Shown here piece after piece: positions 11,127 through 23,057 of a stretch of DNA of 64,000 nt. Origin of the DNA: Stereum hirsutum FP-91666 SS1 (taxonomy: Eukaryota > Basidiomycota > Agaricomycetes > Russulales > Stereaceae); contig NW_006763145.1 of the NCBI RefSeq assembly GCF_000264905.1, positions 575,048-639,047 of the forward strand, given 5' to 3'. The notes beneath the pieces were generated by a model. The model had not been told where the DNA came from, ran no database searches, and was given only the letters and a program-made list of their open reading frames with translations. Position 1 is the stretch's first letter, and every line of letters begins with the position of its first letter. Made by a program: the position numbers and the translations under genes.

Positions 11127-12320
11127 GCCCCACCATGGCCGCCATCCTCCTGATCAATGTTTCTCTTGTTTAAGTTATTCCCGTTCTTCTCCACGCAATA
11201 TTTTTACTGTATAGGCAAACCCATCCATCAACCACATCTGTATCATCCTGAACGAATTTAACGCTCTCGCACGCATATTTACGTAGACATCACTAGCTCG
11301 CCCACTCATTCACTCACTCACGTCGTACAATGCATACCCACACACTCATCACGTTTATGTATCATCACACTTGACTTATTTGACCCTGCTCCATTACATC
11401 AAACAACCCCTCACTCAGTCACTCGTCCATAGCATATGTGTGTATCTCTATATTTATTCTGAAATGCGATGTAAGGTATAGTACTACTGGAGTAAGTTAT
11501 CTACATCATCGAAGTCAGTATCGATAGAGTCGATTCTTGACAGGTCCGATCGAGTCCACTTCTCGCGCTTGCTGCCGTCCTCCTGTCAGGGTATAAATCC
11601 ATATTACGGTCTAAGTATATGCGAGGTGAATGTGTAAGTTACACGATGGAATGATGCAGAAGGGTGGTACGTTCTAAGGGATAGCGAGGATACTACGACG
11701 AGGAAGATGAAATGAGCGGATGAAGGAGCGAGTATTGGCAAACGAGCGACTGGAGTGAGAGCGAGAGCGATTATGGGCAGTAGAGACGTGAGAGTGCAAG
11801 AGCGAGAGATATGTATGTTACACGAGTCCGTGTGTGAACGGGCGTGGCACGGTGAAGAGGACACGGATGCGAAAGAAGTGAAAGATGAAGATGAGGAAAT
11901 ATGCGGCAATGAGTGTATGTTACAGTGATGCAAACGGGATGGGTGGGCGGGGATATCGAAGATTCTGTATCATGAAGAGAACGAGTGAATGTGTAAGTGA
12001 GTGAGTGAGCCTAGGGGCATAGTATGGATCAAGCAGTCTTGATAGGGGGACGAGCCGTGGAGAACGGAGACGAGAACATGAATGATAACTTTGCGATGCG
12101 GAATCGAGATATGGGACGAACGGAGGTCACGAGACGAGGCACGACGAGAGCGACGAGAAAGAGGAGAAGAACGAAACGCTTCGACGGCCAACTGGATATA
12201 AGTATCAGAGTCAGCCATCGATCCACACAACCTCAAAACGATCCTCAAAACCACTTCATCCGCGAATCACGAATCCCCAAACGCAACACAAAGGAGAATC
12301 AGAGCATACCTCGAACCCCT
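11127..12320. other. Intergenic between convergent genes
   Basis: A 1.2 kb stretch between the 3' ends of the kinase (plus) and the GH27 gene (minus). It holds short low-complexity words: CACTCATTCACTCACTCAC near 11305 and the complementary GTGAGTGAGTGAG near 11998. No gene is supported. Confidence 0.5.
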
Positions 12321-13912
12321 TCACGAACCCACTTTTCTCAACCATAACAACCTACTCTCTCCCTCCCCAAGCGTCGCGTTCACACCCAGCGACTCCGGCC
12401 CCCACGTCGTCTTGTTCCACACATCCATAATCTGGAAACTCCCACTGATTCCCAAATCCGCAAAAGCAGCAGCAACATACTGCTCGCCGCCCAACGTCGT
12501 ATTGAAATTCCCCTGTCCTTCGTCCGGTCCATAATTCGTTAATAGCACCACCGCATCTCCTTGTGCCCATTGCGTCCCGTCTGAAGCTCCCGAAGGCCCA
12601 GTCGCAGGCCCCGCGATCCAAGCCTGCAGTTGTTGCGAACTATCGAGTCCGGTGCCAGGATTTCTCGGTTGCATAGGGTAGTGAGCCGTAAATTCCGCAA
12701 CGCCCATCGCGTCCTTATCCGTCAACAGCCCAATCCCCAGCCCATCCAACTGCGTCAAATCCGATCCAATAATCAAGTTCGAAGCCGCCCCGATCCAATG
12801 CGACATGATACTCCTCCTCTGCTCGTCCGTCACTCCCGTCAACCACTGCGCATTCCCCACATACGCCGAGTCTAAATCAGGGTAGATAGTCAACGTCTCC
12901 GTTCCTCCGGTGTTTTGGGGGTTCCTCCTGACGATCGTGGAAACGTAGTTTCGGTACCTCTCGATTGCCCGTTGTACGGTGGCCCAAGCGATAAAGGGCT
13001 GAGGTGGGTCCATTCCGTAGTTGTTGATGTCGGTATCGGTGCGAAGGGAATCAGATGTGCTGGCCCAGATGTCGTAGAAGGATTCATTGAGGGAGAGCTT
13101 CCAGGAAAGGTCGAGGCGCATGGGACGAGGGTTGGGACGGTCGGGGCGGGTGATAGCGTTATGGTAGGCTATGGCGGAGCCGGAGGTGTTGGCAGAGAGG
13201 CCGACGTTGTTGTAAGGCGATCCTGGAGTGACGTAGTCCAGCTTGATGAAGTCGACGCCCCTGTGTGCCAAATCGTCGAGAAGGTCAGGTTCAAGAACTG
13301 TACGTGTGCTAGAGTCTCTTACCATGATGAGAAGAGGTCGATGACAGAGTTATGCCACTCCTGGACGCCATCCATCCCATAATCAAAATCACACCTACTC
13401 AATCCATTCCCTCCAAAACACACACTTCCAATCGTGATCCCATCCGTCCCCAGAATCGTCTTGTTCTCGTCATTCACAAACGCCCCCGGAACCACATAAA
13501 CCCCCAGCTCGAGTCCATTCGAATGTAGATGGTCCGCCAACCCCACCAAATCAGGGAATAACTCTCCGTCGGGTATTATCCTCCCATTGTCGTCTCCGTT
13601 GCTGCCTACACTCCAATTTGAATCAAGGCCACAGTAGGTATAGTTCCCCGAGGCGAGTGTGGAGGAAAGGACGTCGCATTGGGCTGTGACGTTGGCTTGA
13701 TTGAGGGTGAAAGCGGGATTGATGGCTTGGTTACCGAAGGAGTTCCAGCCACGGGCGGGGGAAGTGAACCCGTTGGGCGTTGTGGTCGTTTGGAGGACGG
13801 TGAGCGGGATGGCAGCGACAGCGACGGACTGGGCGACGTCGCGTGCTGTGAGGTCGGCGGTGTTGGTAACGTGACTGTTGAGCCGTTGACGGGGAAAGAT
13901 TGGGAGACGCAT
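12321..13912 (-). CDS. Alpha-galactosidase, glycoside hydrolase family 27 (N-terminus uncertain)
   Basis: Exons 13912-13323 and 13260-12321 join to 510 codons. The splice at SSW|GVDFIKLDYVTPG restores the family hallmark; the Asp of KLDY is the expected nucleophile of this retaining enzyme, which removes alpha-linked galactose. Other landmarks are TSPARGWNSFGNQ near the start of the barrel, CGLDSNW, ELGVYVVPG, and a C-terminal beta domain ending SRLLWLRKVGS. Many Asn-X-Thr sites suggest secretion, yet the ATG at 13912 gives MRLPIFPRQRLNSHVTNTAD, which is not a signal peptide. In another frame just upstream lies QCVSQSFPVNGSTVT, which would fit directly before NTADLTARDVAQ if one base were added near 13864-13872. 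So either the N-terminus is frameshifted (or misassembled) or translation starts internally. The neighbouring GH31 enzyme has the same orientation. Confidence 0.8.
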
Positions 13913-14998
13913 TGTGGTTGCGTGCCGGCGGTTCTATGTGACAGGAACGAGTGGTGGGTGCTGCGCGATGCGGCAGTAATGACTAGCGACGCTAGTCGTG
14001 AGGTTTTAAATGAGTGACTGAAAGAAGGGGCGTGAGTTTCCACGACTCTTCGATAGAGCTTCATGACGGAGAAATCTCTGTGCAGCACCTCTAGGAAATG
14101 AGCTACGCGTGCCGGTATGGCCTCTCGCTCTCGTCGGAGCAGGCTACCATCAGGATTGGAAGTCGCCATCTAGCTAAATATAGATGTTTATAGCCTCGTG
14201 CAGAAGCAGCGCTGGCGTAGTGGAGCAAAGGCTGAAAGAGGAAGACGCAGGCCATATGCATCCACGAGACTGCCATGGTGAATACACATTCAAACAACCT
14301 CTCGAAGTTCGAACCAGCCGAGCAGCCCCTATTGGAACGTTCACGTGTTGCGTTGCCGCCACGCAGAACTGAGAAGCGGTGCCACACCAGCAGAGCGACG
14401 ACAAGAGATGCAAAAATTACACTCTCTATAGCACGCGTGCTCACCGCTGTAACAGTCCCCGAGCATACGCCAACACCGCTCTGATAGTTAAGATCCCCTT
14501 GCGAACCTACGCCTGGCAAATAGTCGCTAGAATCCCGGAACACCTGAACCAGCTCTGAGTTCATGGTGGCTGAGGACCAAAAAGCCTTGGCCCAGGGGTG
14601 CGACACAGATAGACAAACAGCCACCAGGCGACACATACCTAAAAAAAGAGAGCGAGAGTGCTCGAAAGAGCGTGGGGGCGAAGCAGGCGGGGAGAAGGGA
14701 AGGGAGAAAACCAAGAAGGTCGTGGGAGGGAACAGAAACAATGGCGGTCCAAATGTGGCGACGAGCGTTGAGGGCGCTTCCCCGAAGCGGACTTCGAATC
14801 ATGACATCATTTATGTTGTGCGCACCTCAAAATCAAGCGTCGCCCCGTCTGCGAAGCTGCCGACGTTCGCGCTACGGCTATACGTATATGGGAAGGTCCT
14901 CGTTTCATGGGCCATCCGTGCAAGTCCGTGCAAGCCCTACTACTTACAACGGCTACACGGATAAAAAAAATGTTCGAAGCCCGAGAAACTACGGATTA
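13913..14998. other. Intergenic between GH27 and GH31 genes
   Basis: About 1.1 kb upstream of the GH27 gene and downstream of the GH31 stop. A TTTAAAA word on the minus strand near 14005 could be the GH27 TATA box. It contains the possible displaced N-terminal frame of the GH27 gene (13873 to about 14050). A 212-codon minus-strand open frame at 14103-14741 has no recognisable domain and was not called. Confidence 0.45.
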
Positions 14999-17900
14999 TT
15001 AGTCGAACTCCACCTCGAAGCCTGTGTCTAACGCGAAACCAAGAGTAACATTCAGCACCATCTTATCCTTATCCCAACTCCACTCCGTCGTATTTGAGCT
15101 TCCTCCACTCAACGCAACCGACACAGTCCCCGGCTTCGCTTCCACCCCGAGCACGAGTACCCTCGCGACCTTGACCCCGACATCGTACCCGAAGTCGCCC
15201 ACGACGCTGAGCTTATTATTTCCATACGTCATATTCACCGTCGTCGTCGCGTTCGGGCTGATACTCTCCCCATCGTCGACGTATAGACTTCCCACCGCCG
15301 TCCTATTCCCCGCTGAAGTCGTCGTACTCGGCGCTACGACAAACTCGAAATCGATCGCTCTCACTTCACTCGTCAACATCGCTGACATTTCCCTCAATGG
15401 CAAAATCGCACCACCCTTGATGAACACAGGAATCTGGTCGAATCCGATGTCGGTGAGTGTTATGTTTGAAGCATTGCCGACGATGGGTTCGAAGGTCGTG
15501 AAGTTGTAGAAGGTATCGGAGGGGAGGTAGATGGTTACGGAGGTCGAGTTCTCTTCGGTTACAGGAGAGACGAGGAGGGAGTCGCCGAAGAAGAATTGGA
15601 GGTCGATAGGGTATGTGGAAGAGTCGGACGGGTATTTGAAGAAGAGGGGGTGGAGAATAGGGGTTCCGACGACAGAGGCGGTGTGCATCGCGGTGTAGAT
15701 GTAGTCCAGAAGGCGGTAGCTGGGCGCTTGTGAGTGAGCATGATGGGCAACGACGAAGTTCAGTGGGACGAACCGTATGTCGAGAACGTTCTTCGCCGCA
15801 GCGGTCGTCAGAGGCCAACGGTAGAACTCCTGACTGATTGATGTGTCTGCGTTGTGCTGCGGGGAATGTAAGTTCAGTATCCATATTATTTGTGTCATCT
15901 GGTTGACCTACGTTTCGGAAAAACGGATAGAACCCGCCGAGTGTGGCCCATCGTGCACAGAGTGTCTCCGTAGTATTCTCCGCTATAAGTTAGTTATGAG
16001 GCGACCGTCAGTCCGCCCTCCCTCGCAAATTACTGCTGGAAAGACAACTTACCATAACCACAAACATCAGCTCCAACTTCCGGAATCTGATACACACTCG
16101 CAAATCCAAGACTGCATCATACGAGTGTTGTCAATAACTCTCACTTCATGTCTTTGGGGATGACAAGAACCGACTCACATCCCAGCAATCGAATTCCTAT
16201 AATGATCCCAATCACTGAAATTATCCCCCAGCCATTTCCCAACCTTCGTCCCAGCACCTGCGAAAGTTGAGCGAGTGATAACGAGAGTACGAAGGCCGGG
16301 TCGGCGCGCGAGCATGGCTTCGTGAGTGGCCGTGGACATCATCGTTCCGTAGATGTTGTCTAGGCGAAGAAACATTCCGTTAGCATTATATCGCAAAATG
16401 GTCGATAGTTCTGCTCACGTGTATCATACTCAAGCAGCCCATTCGCATGGCTCGCATCAGTCTACGCCGACACGAATCAATACCTAGTATCGCACTTATG
16501 AGACCAAAATACACCCACATAACCGGTCTTGTTGCTCAACGTCACCGCAGCATTGTCAATCGCGTAGGGAGGAATCAACACGTCCTCGCCGTCATGGCTC
16601 GGGATCGGAAAGTCTCGTCTCTTTAGCGTCACATTGCTAGTGTAGTCGTCAAAGATAGGAGTACTGGGGTCTGGAGCGGCGGTTGTGCGGTTTGGGGGAA
16701 GGTCTTGTTCGCGGGCCTGTTCGAAGGGGTCGTCGCATGGGTAGGTGCAGAACTATATCATGATGGGCAAATCAGTGAGCTTCTCTGGTTTTGAGACAGA
16801 ACAATACCGTTTAAAGGAGGAAGGGACTCACACTGGATGGTTCATTCATGTCTATCCAGGCTCCGTCGATGTCAAGACCGGTATCGGGATTGTAAAACAT
16901 TGCGAACTCATTCGTCCAGTAGCTGGTGGGTGCAGTATATTAGCTACATCTACCCAGAGGACGGCATCAAGGGTAGAAATGAAGGGGCCCTTACTCAGAA
17001 ATATTCGGGTGGAACCAGTCTTGAATTTCGTCGTTCGTTAGGCATATATCGCGAAAGAAGGTTGGGCGAATACTAACCAGGATATACAGTCACACCAGGC
17101 CATACAAGTCCCAAGCTCGCACTTCCATTCGGCGCCTTGATCCACACATCCATCTCCGTGCCACGATCGTATGGTCCATAGTCATCGCCAGGTAGATATC
17201 CGACGGCCGGGTCTGTCATCAAGACTGCGGGGAAAGAACGTATCGTAAACAAGAAGAAAAGACGAATGGAAAGGCCGGAAGCTCACTGAATTTTTGGTCG
17301 TGGTCATGCAGGTAAGAAATAATCTCTCGCATTTTGTCAGTAGGGAAGTAGTCCGGGTCGTTCGTGAAGATACGGCGCTTATACATATAGTCTGGAATGG
17401 TTCATCAACTTGAATAGACGGGACGGACATGCAGCGAGAAAACACTCACCAATGTCGGTCCACATCGTCTCCAGAGGGATCCCAGCTGCCGAATAGTTCG
17501 TAATCACATCCGCCACATCCACGAAGTCTGCACGCCACATATGTTAGCCCCTCGAAACATAGTTGAGATCAACGATCCGGCAACACTGTACTCACTCTGA
17601 TACCCAAACCGACACTGATGCAGCCCAAAGCTCCAATACGGCACTTCCGCCGGCGTCCCCACAACCTCCGCATACTGCCTCGCCACCTCCGTTGGATCGC
17701 TTTCACTCCCCGCCAAGAAGTACAAATCCAACACTCCTCCGATCACGTTATATTCTAACGACCCACTGTCCTCATCTTCCACGATCTTGATGTCCATGCC
17801 GTTCGAATTCAGGAGGAAGACGCCGTGCGTTCCCGTGGTACGGTGTTCGAAGTAGATGGGATGATTGCCATAGAGATTCGTGTCTGTTGGAACACCATAC

Positions 17901-18536
17901 GCATCGCGCGACCAGAATGTACGCGTCGTGTTGGTGGGGTCGAGACGGAATGAATCAGTATGTTCGCCTAGACCATAGATGTTTGCGGAAAGTGGGAGGG
18001 AGGTTTTCAGCCGGAGGTATTGTGGCTCGAAGATGATGGGATGAGAAGCCGTAGAGAACAAAACCTCTTCGGTGCTTGTGCGATAGATGGCGAACGAAAA
18101 TGGAGACTCAGTGTAATTGAACTTAATCTGAGCGTCGGAGAGCGAGACGGAGTCGTTGGCTGAAGGGCGAGGAAGGACGGATTCGGGAACCTCGTAGCGA
18201 ACGGTGTTCGGGTCGGTGATCTTAACATGAATGCGAGACGCTATAAATAACAACAAGTCAGCCAAACTGCTCCACGAAGAAAATAAATTGAAACGACGAA
18301 CTCGTCTCATATGTGACCTCCAAACTCAATGTCTGTGAATCATTTCCAAAGACATTACAAGCCGTACCAGCCAGAACGAGCCCTGCTGTCAACTTCGTTC
18401 CCGAGATGGAGATATTTGTGGCACTATAACCCGGGCACGCGTCCAAAACGGCAGGATCCACCCATTCCGCGCTAGCAAACCCAAAGAAAAGACCAGAAAG
18501 CACTAAAAACCTCGCAAGACGCATTCGAAGCGTCAT
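14999..18536 (-). CDS. Secreted alpha-glucosidase, glycoside hydrolase family 31
   Basis: Thirteen exons: 18536-18302, 18240-17596, 17527-17450, 17391-17287, 17224-17078, 17019-16995, 16922-16832, 16752-16519, 16461-16419, 16359-16179, 16111-16053, 15982-15912 and 15856-14999; together 924 codons (923 aa), normal for the family. A signal peptide is clear ([19 protein letters not shown], then EW). The galactose-mutarotase-like N-domain has [15 protein letters not shown]; the barrel has METMWTDIDYMYKRR-like spacing, the nucleophile motif [11 protein letters not shown], and [12 protein letters not shown] with the acid/base Asp of GDN. The start at 18536 (MTLRM) or 18524 (MRLAR) cannot be separated; an in-frame ATG at 18578 is less likely. 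The enzyme should release glucose from maltose, starch or other alpha-glucans outside the cell. A TATATG word at about 18605 may be the promoter element. Confidence 0.93.
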
Positions 18537-19612
18537 GACGCGTCGTTCGAGGAAGACGAGGGAAAAGTCGTCAAGCATGCGTTGAGGTCAAACATCGCTC
18601 TACATATATGAATGCCAGAGAATAAGCTTTAAGGGCCCGAGGCGATCAGAAGACGCCTGTCACAAGATGCATGTACGGCAGTCTCAGACTATCCTTGGCC
18701 AAGGGAGTGATCTTGGCTGCTCCAGCCATCGGTTTGCGATCACGAGGCAAGGGACAAGAAGACCGACCACGAGGACGGAGATGGACAAAGTTAGGCGGCC
18801 TCTGTCTCGCATGGACGAGACAAGCGCTCTTACGAGGATACCGACAGGTGCACGAATCAAATTTGAAAGCTCAGAAATGTTCAACTGGAGAGACAGTTGG
18901 TATCAAGATATATAATTTCAGTGACATTGGCTGGTCAGTTCGCGGGGCCACAAAAAGGGCGATTGACTTACCCCGGTGGCCGATCTGGTAATTAATAACG
19001 GGCTGCCAGGCCGTTGTGGTATCGCCACCTTATTCGATCCCATTAGGAAGGACGTGGTCAGTATCTGCCGGATGCGATTGTAAAGTTGTCTACACACCTG
19101 AAGTGAGTAGCCCACTGGGCTACTCAGAAGCCGCTATCGAAGAGGCTCCTCTCACCCATACAAAAGGAAAGCAATGAAAGAGATAGAATTCTTGGACTAT
19201 CAGCATAACAACGCTATACAATGCACAACGTACAGGAAAACGCATACAACAAAGCAGCGACTCGACGCTCGCCCCATAAATACCCTCAAAAGATAAATAT
19301 GCAGGGAAAAAATGAAGAATTTTGTACCTAGTAGAGCATGTTTGTTCGAATGTGAACCGTTGCATTCAATCCCAGATCTTCATAGTAGAAGCCTTTGAAT
19401 GTAAAAGTTCACATTGGATCAGACATGGTCCCAAAACGCCTGGCTCCTAAGACAGAGAGCACCATGAAACCAGCACGTTTATGCAAAATTCTGCGAGTTT
19501 TGTGATCGGCTGTCCAGGCCCTCGCCCCGCAGACGACTTTCACATAGACGTGCTGGTTACCGGTGGTCTGGCTTAGATGACAGGACACCACGCAGACCTC
19601 TCAAGCATATCC
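18537..19612. other. Intergenic, no gene supported
   Basis: About 1.1 kb between the start of the GH31 gene and the stop of NAA35, both on minus. It should hold the GH31 promoter and the NAA35 3' region. No open frame here has a convincing domain. Confidence 0.5.
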
Positions 19613-22600
19613 TCAAGCCTGGGGTTGGACGCTCTCGCTCGGGTCCGGGAACCAACAAGGCTTCGTCTTGTTCCACACCAAGGACGCCGAATGGTTGAAC
19701 GCAGCGAGCTCCTCGAGGGTCGAAGGTGCGATTTCGGAGAGGCGGGAGGCGGTTGTGGCGAGGGTTTGCACGAACTGGAGTTAGGCAACGCGAGTTCAGT
19801 TGACTGGGGTGTCGGAACTACAGAGAAGAGAGTGAGATAAAGGAAATGGAAACGGACCTTCATCCGCTCATCAGACCACCTCCCCGCCCATCCTACGCCT
19901 ACGCCTATGCCTCCAAATACAGATCCCTCAGACACTCCGGTTCCAGTGTCAGCACCACTTCCACTACCGCTGTCGCTTCCACTACCGCTCCCACCTCGAC
20001 TGCCCGTCTCATCATCTCCCTCGCCGCCGAGTTTTAACAACGTTTCATGCGCGCTCTTGAACGCTGCTGAGGGATTATATGTCTCGTCCTGCATATCATG
20101 CAAAAGAAACCATAGTCACACATCAGCTCTATTCTGTCGAGCAGACAACGAAAATAGTGGTGCTGCCTACCGCCAAAACCCCCGCACACGCGTCCAAAAA
20201 CGCCCTCAAATCGGGATGCCCCACAGGTTTCGCAGTTATTACTCCGTATTGGGGCAGAAATGCCCATTTGTATCGTTTGAGGAGGTTGAGGTGCATTCGT
20301 TCAGGGGTGTAGCTGAGTTGCGGGAGCGTTAACTGTCGATAATAAACAAAGATAGAGATTGAGCAATGGACATGAGTACAGTTCGGGGGGTCTCGAAGGA
20401 TGAATAAAGAGGGTAAGAAGGGGAAGGTGAATATGACTCACGACGAACATCCCCCTACACAGATCCCTCAACCCCTCCAGATATCTCGCTTGGAACTCAA
20501 GCTCCGACAACGCAACGCTACCTATTCGACCACAAAGGACAGATGAGCCCTAAAACATCTCCATCTCCTCGTGGCCGATATGTAGGTAAAACCCAACCCA
20601 CCTTCAATCACAACCTCTCTTAGCTCCCCCACAATCTCCAATGCCGCCTCCACAGTCCGGAGAGCATACCAATACGCGAACGGACGCTCATCTGCGACGT
20701 ATAGATCGAGCTCGAACCCTGAGAGGATGACGTCGAGGATAGTTTCGAGACGCCAGAGGAGTGCAAGTTTCGGGAGAAGAAGGAGGAGGGTTAGGTCGGC
20801 TGTGTCCTGGTTAGGGTGGAATACGTGGTGATGAGAACGAGGTAAGAGTATAATATGCAGACCAATAAAATGCGATGAGAGTGAAAAGATGGTTTAATAA
20901 ATAAAGACAGGAATGGAGAGACGTACAGTGGTCGTGACGCACAGAGACATATGCTGTAAAAGGTCATACACCACATGCCAGTCCAGCAACGAGTTACAGA
21001 GTGCCCGTCGTCTTCGTGGAGGGTTATACCACGCTATTTGAATCCTCTTCGTCAGGAGCTACCCGGTTCGATTCAACGTGAACACCATCATATCGGCAAT
21101 AATCCAATAAGCTCTTTGGTAAACCCCCACAGAATGAGGCAAGAGGAGAGTGCGTTACCCTGATAAGCTTCCCCTCCAAATCTTTCAACGGCATCCCCGC
21201 CCCACCGACCCACCGTCTTGCAAGAACATCGACGATTGTATCATACGAGACACCGAGACGCTCGACGAAGAAACAGTCGACGGCCCAGCGGGGAGGAAGG
21301 GCTCCTAAAATACGGAAGTCGTCGAAGTAGACTGACTGTGCACGGAAACAGAAAGCAGGTCATATATGAGCAGGTAAGCGGTATACTTCACATAAGCAAA
21401 AGAGAGGAGGATGAAGGCGAGAGGTCATGCACCTGAATCAACGATCTCAGGTACGGCGTTTGAGGTTGCGATGTCGGTCGTGTCCGCGCATGGATATTGC
21501 CTACAATCTTCTCCCCATACCCATCCGATACTTCAACACCTTCGCAATGGTGAACTCAGAAAACCCACCGACCTTCCAAGTCATCAAATTCCCCACTCCC
21601 ACCATCTCACACACCTCCTCCAACCCGTCCAACAGCCTCTCAACTCTTTTCCATGTCTCCTCCATCTCCGGCAACTCCAACACCTTCAGTGGCATATAAC
21701 TGTTCAGTCTTCGGGTGATGTAGGGGTCAAAAGCGTGTAGGGCTGGAGATTCAGATGACGGATCGGAGGGAGAGGATGATGAAGATGGAGCGGGTGGAGA
21801 AGGGCGGTAGCGGATTTCGTGCAGATGGTGACGGGCTTGGGCGAGGTGGCGTTGGTAGCGGAGACGGTCTAGGGTTGGGTCGAGGGAGAAAAGTTCCAGG
21901 AGAATCTGAGAGCGTATTGAGGATTATTTGAGTGATGAAGGTGTACGGAGGATCTGTTGGGAGCTCACATTTCGGAGTTCCATTCGATGAAGAAGAGGTT
22001 CTTTCCATGAGAGTCCATCTGCAGAAAAAAATAATTAAGCATATCTCATTCGTGCGCAGAATATATTGGTCTACATTATACGCACGAGATGTTTGGTCCG
22101 AGATCCATGTGCAGGCGTCATCTAATTGTGCAAGTGCTCGTCGAACGGGGAGACCTTCCATCAGTGAACCGCCACCCTTCTCTGACTGCCAATCCTCCGT
22201 CTACACCATCACCATGCACGATTATATGAGCATATGAGTCTGAACATGAGAAAGTGCACGTACATCGAATACCTTGCCCTTGTTCAGCTCCCTCCAGACC
22301 ATATCACAACACTTCATGAACCCCGCCACAGCAGATCTAAGCACCAATGTGACCAGCTCCATAGGTCGTGCAGGATCGCGCTGATCAAGCGGGATGTAAG
22401 GTAGTATTTCTGGGTCGAGTTCATCATAGTGATATATGTAGAGGAATGTGTAGATGGTTTGTGTGAGTGTTGTTCCTGTATGCCATTCCATCTGGGCCAC
22501 ATCAGTATACAGTGTGGCCCAAAAGTCCAATCGGTGTACGCACCTCGCATGCAAACGTTCGGTCGAGAATATAGCAAAGTTCGGATGGAAGTAAGGGGTC

Positions 22601-22927
22601 TAGAGGTTTGAAAGGAGGTCGTTTGGTTTCTTCCTCAAGAATCACACCGCTGTCCATCCGGGGTTCACCTATCTGCAACAACGTCTAGTTTTATACCCTG
22701 ACCACGGGAGAAGAGAACTGACCTCGATTGCACTCATGGAATCCAATAATGTAAATCCATCTGTCAATATGACAGTCCCGTCCGGGAGACCTACAAAATC
22801 TAGTTCGTCGACTTGTATAAGACCCAGAAATTTAACGATGCGCACCTTCTGCCGCGTCCCGAAACAGACTTGTCACCTCCACGAAATCATCCCCTCCTGG
22901 CGTGTCCTCATCGTCGCTGTCATACAT
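19613..22927 (-). CDS. NAA35: NatC N-alpha-acetyltransferase auxiliary subunit NAA35/Mak10
   Basis: A multi-exon gene. I could resolve exons 22927-22846, 22790-22723, 22672-22544, 22491-22264, 22200-22086, 22018-21969, then one starting at 21905, and the last at 19774-19613; the middle (about 21550-20100) has further introns I did not fix. The N-terminus reads FVEVTSLFRDAAEG, then LTDGFTLLDSMSAIE and GEPRMDSGV, the signature of Mak10, in which the usual EIMDPKMD is spread across a splice. Next come LLPSELCYILDRTFACEMEW and LTQTIYTFLYIYHY, also typical. The end is AFNHSASLVWNKTKPCW. NAA35 tethers the catalytic NAA30 to the ribosome and is needed for NatC acetylation of Met-hydrophobic N-termini. 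A Gly/Ser-Asp repeat (SGSGSDSGSGSGAD) near 19990 lies in an acidic linker. Head-to-head with the TrpRS gene. Confidence 0.85.
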
Positions 22928-23057
22928 TTTGCTTGGTTGTAGAGTTGTAGACGAAGCTACGGTGAAAGGAACGACTTCGTGTGGCACCAGACGCGGTGGC
23001 CGATCTCGGCGATGGCAGGAGGAGGGAGAAGTTTAGCTGAGTTTGAACAGTCCGACG
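22928..23057. promoter_or_regulatory. Shared divergent promoter, NAA35 and mitochondrial TrpRS
   Basis: Only 130 bp separate the two start codons. There is no clear TATA box, which suits two housekeeping genes. Any control element here must act on both. Confidence 0.6.

Noticed and set aside
10562..11194. 210-codon Ser/Thr/Ala-rich open frame on minus under the kinase tail
   Set aside because: It is the mirror of the Glu/Val-rich kinase tail; codon bias of the sense strand explains it.
11280..12010. CACTCA/GTGAGT words as a possible CRISPR-like or hairpin structure
   Set aside because: Simple sequence only; units are not regularly spaced and the arms are 17 bp or shorter.
14103..14741. 212-codon open frame on minus between GH27 and GH31
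   Set aside because: No domain, Ser/Pro/Arg-rich start and scattered hydrophobic parts, no promoter or splice support; likely chance in G+C-rich DNA.
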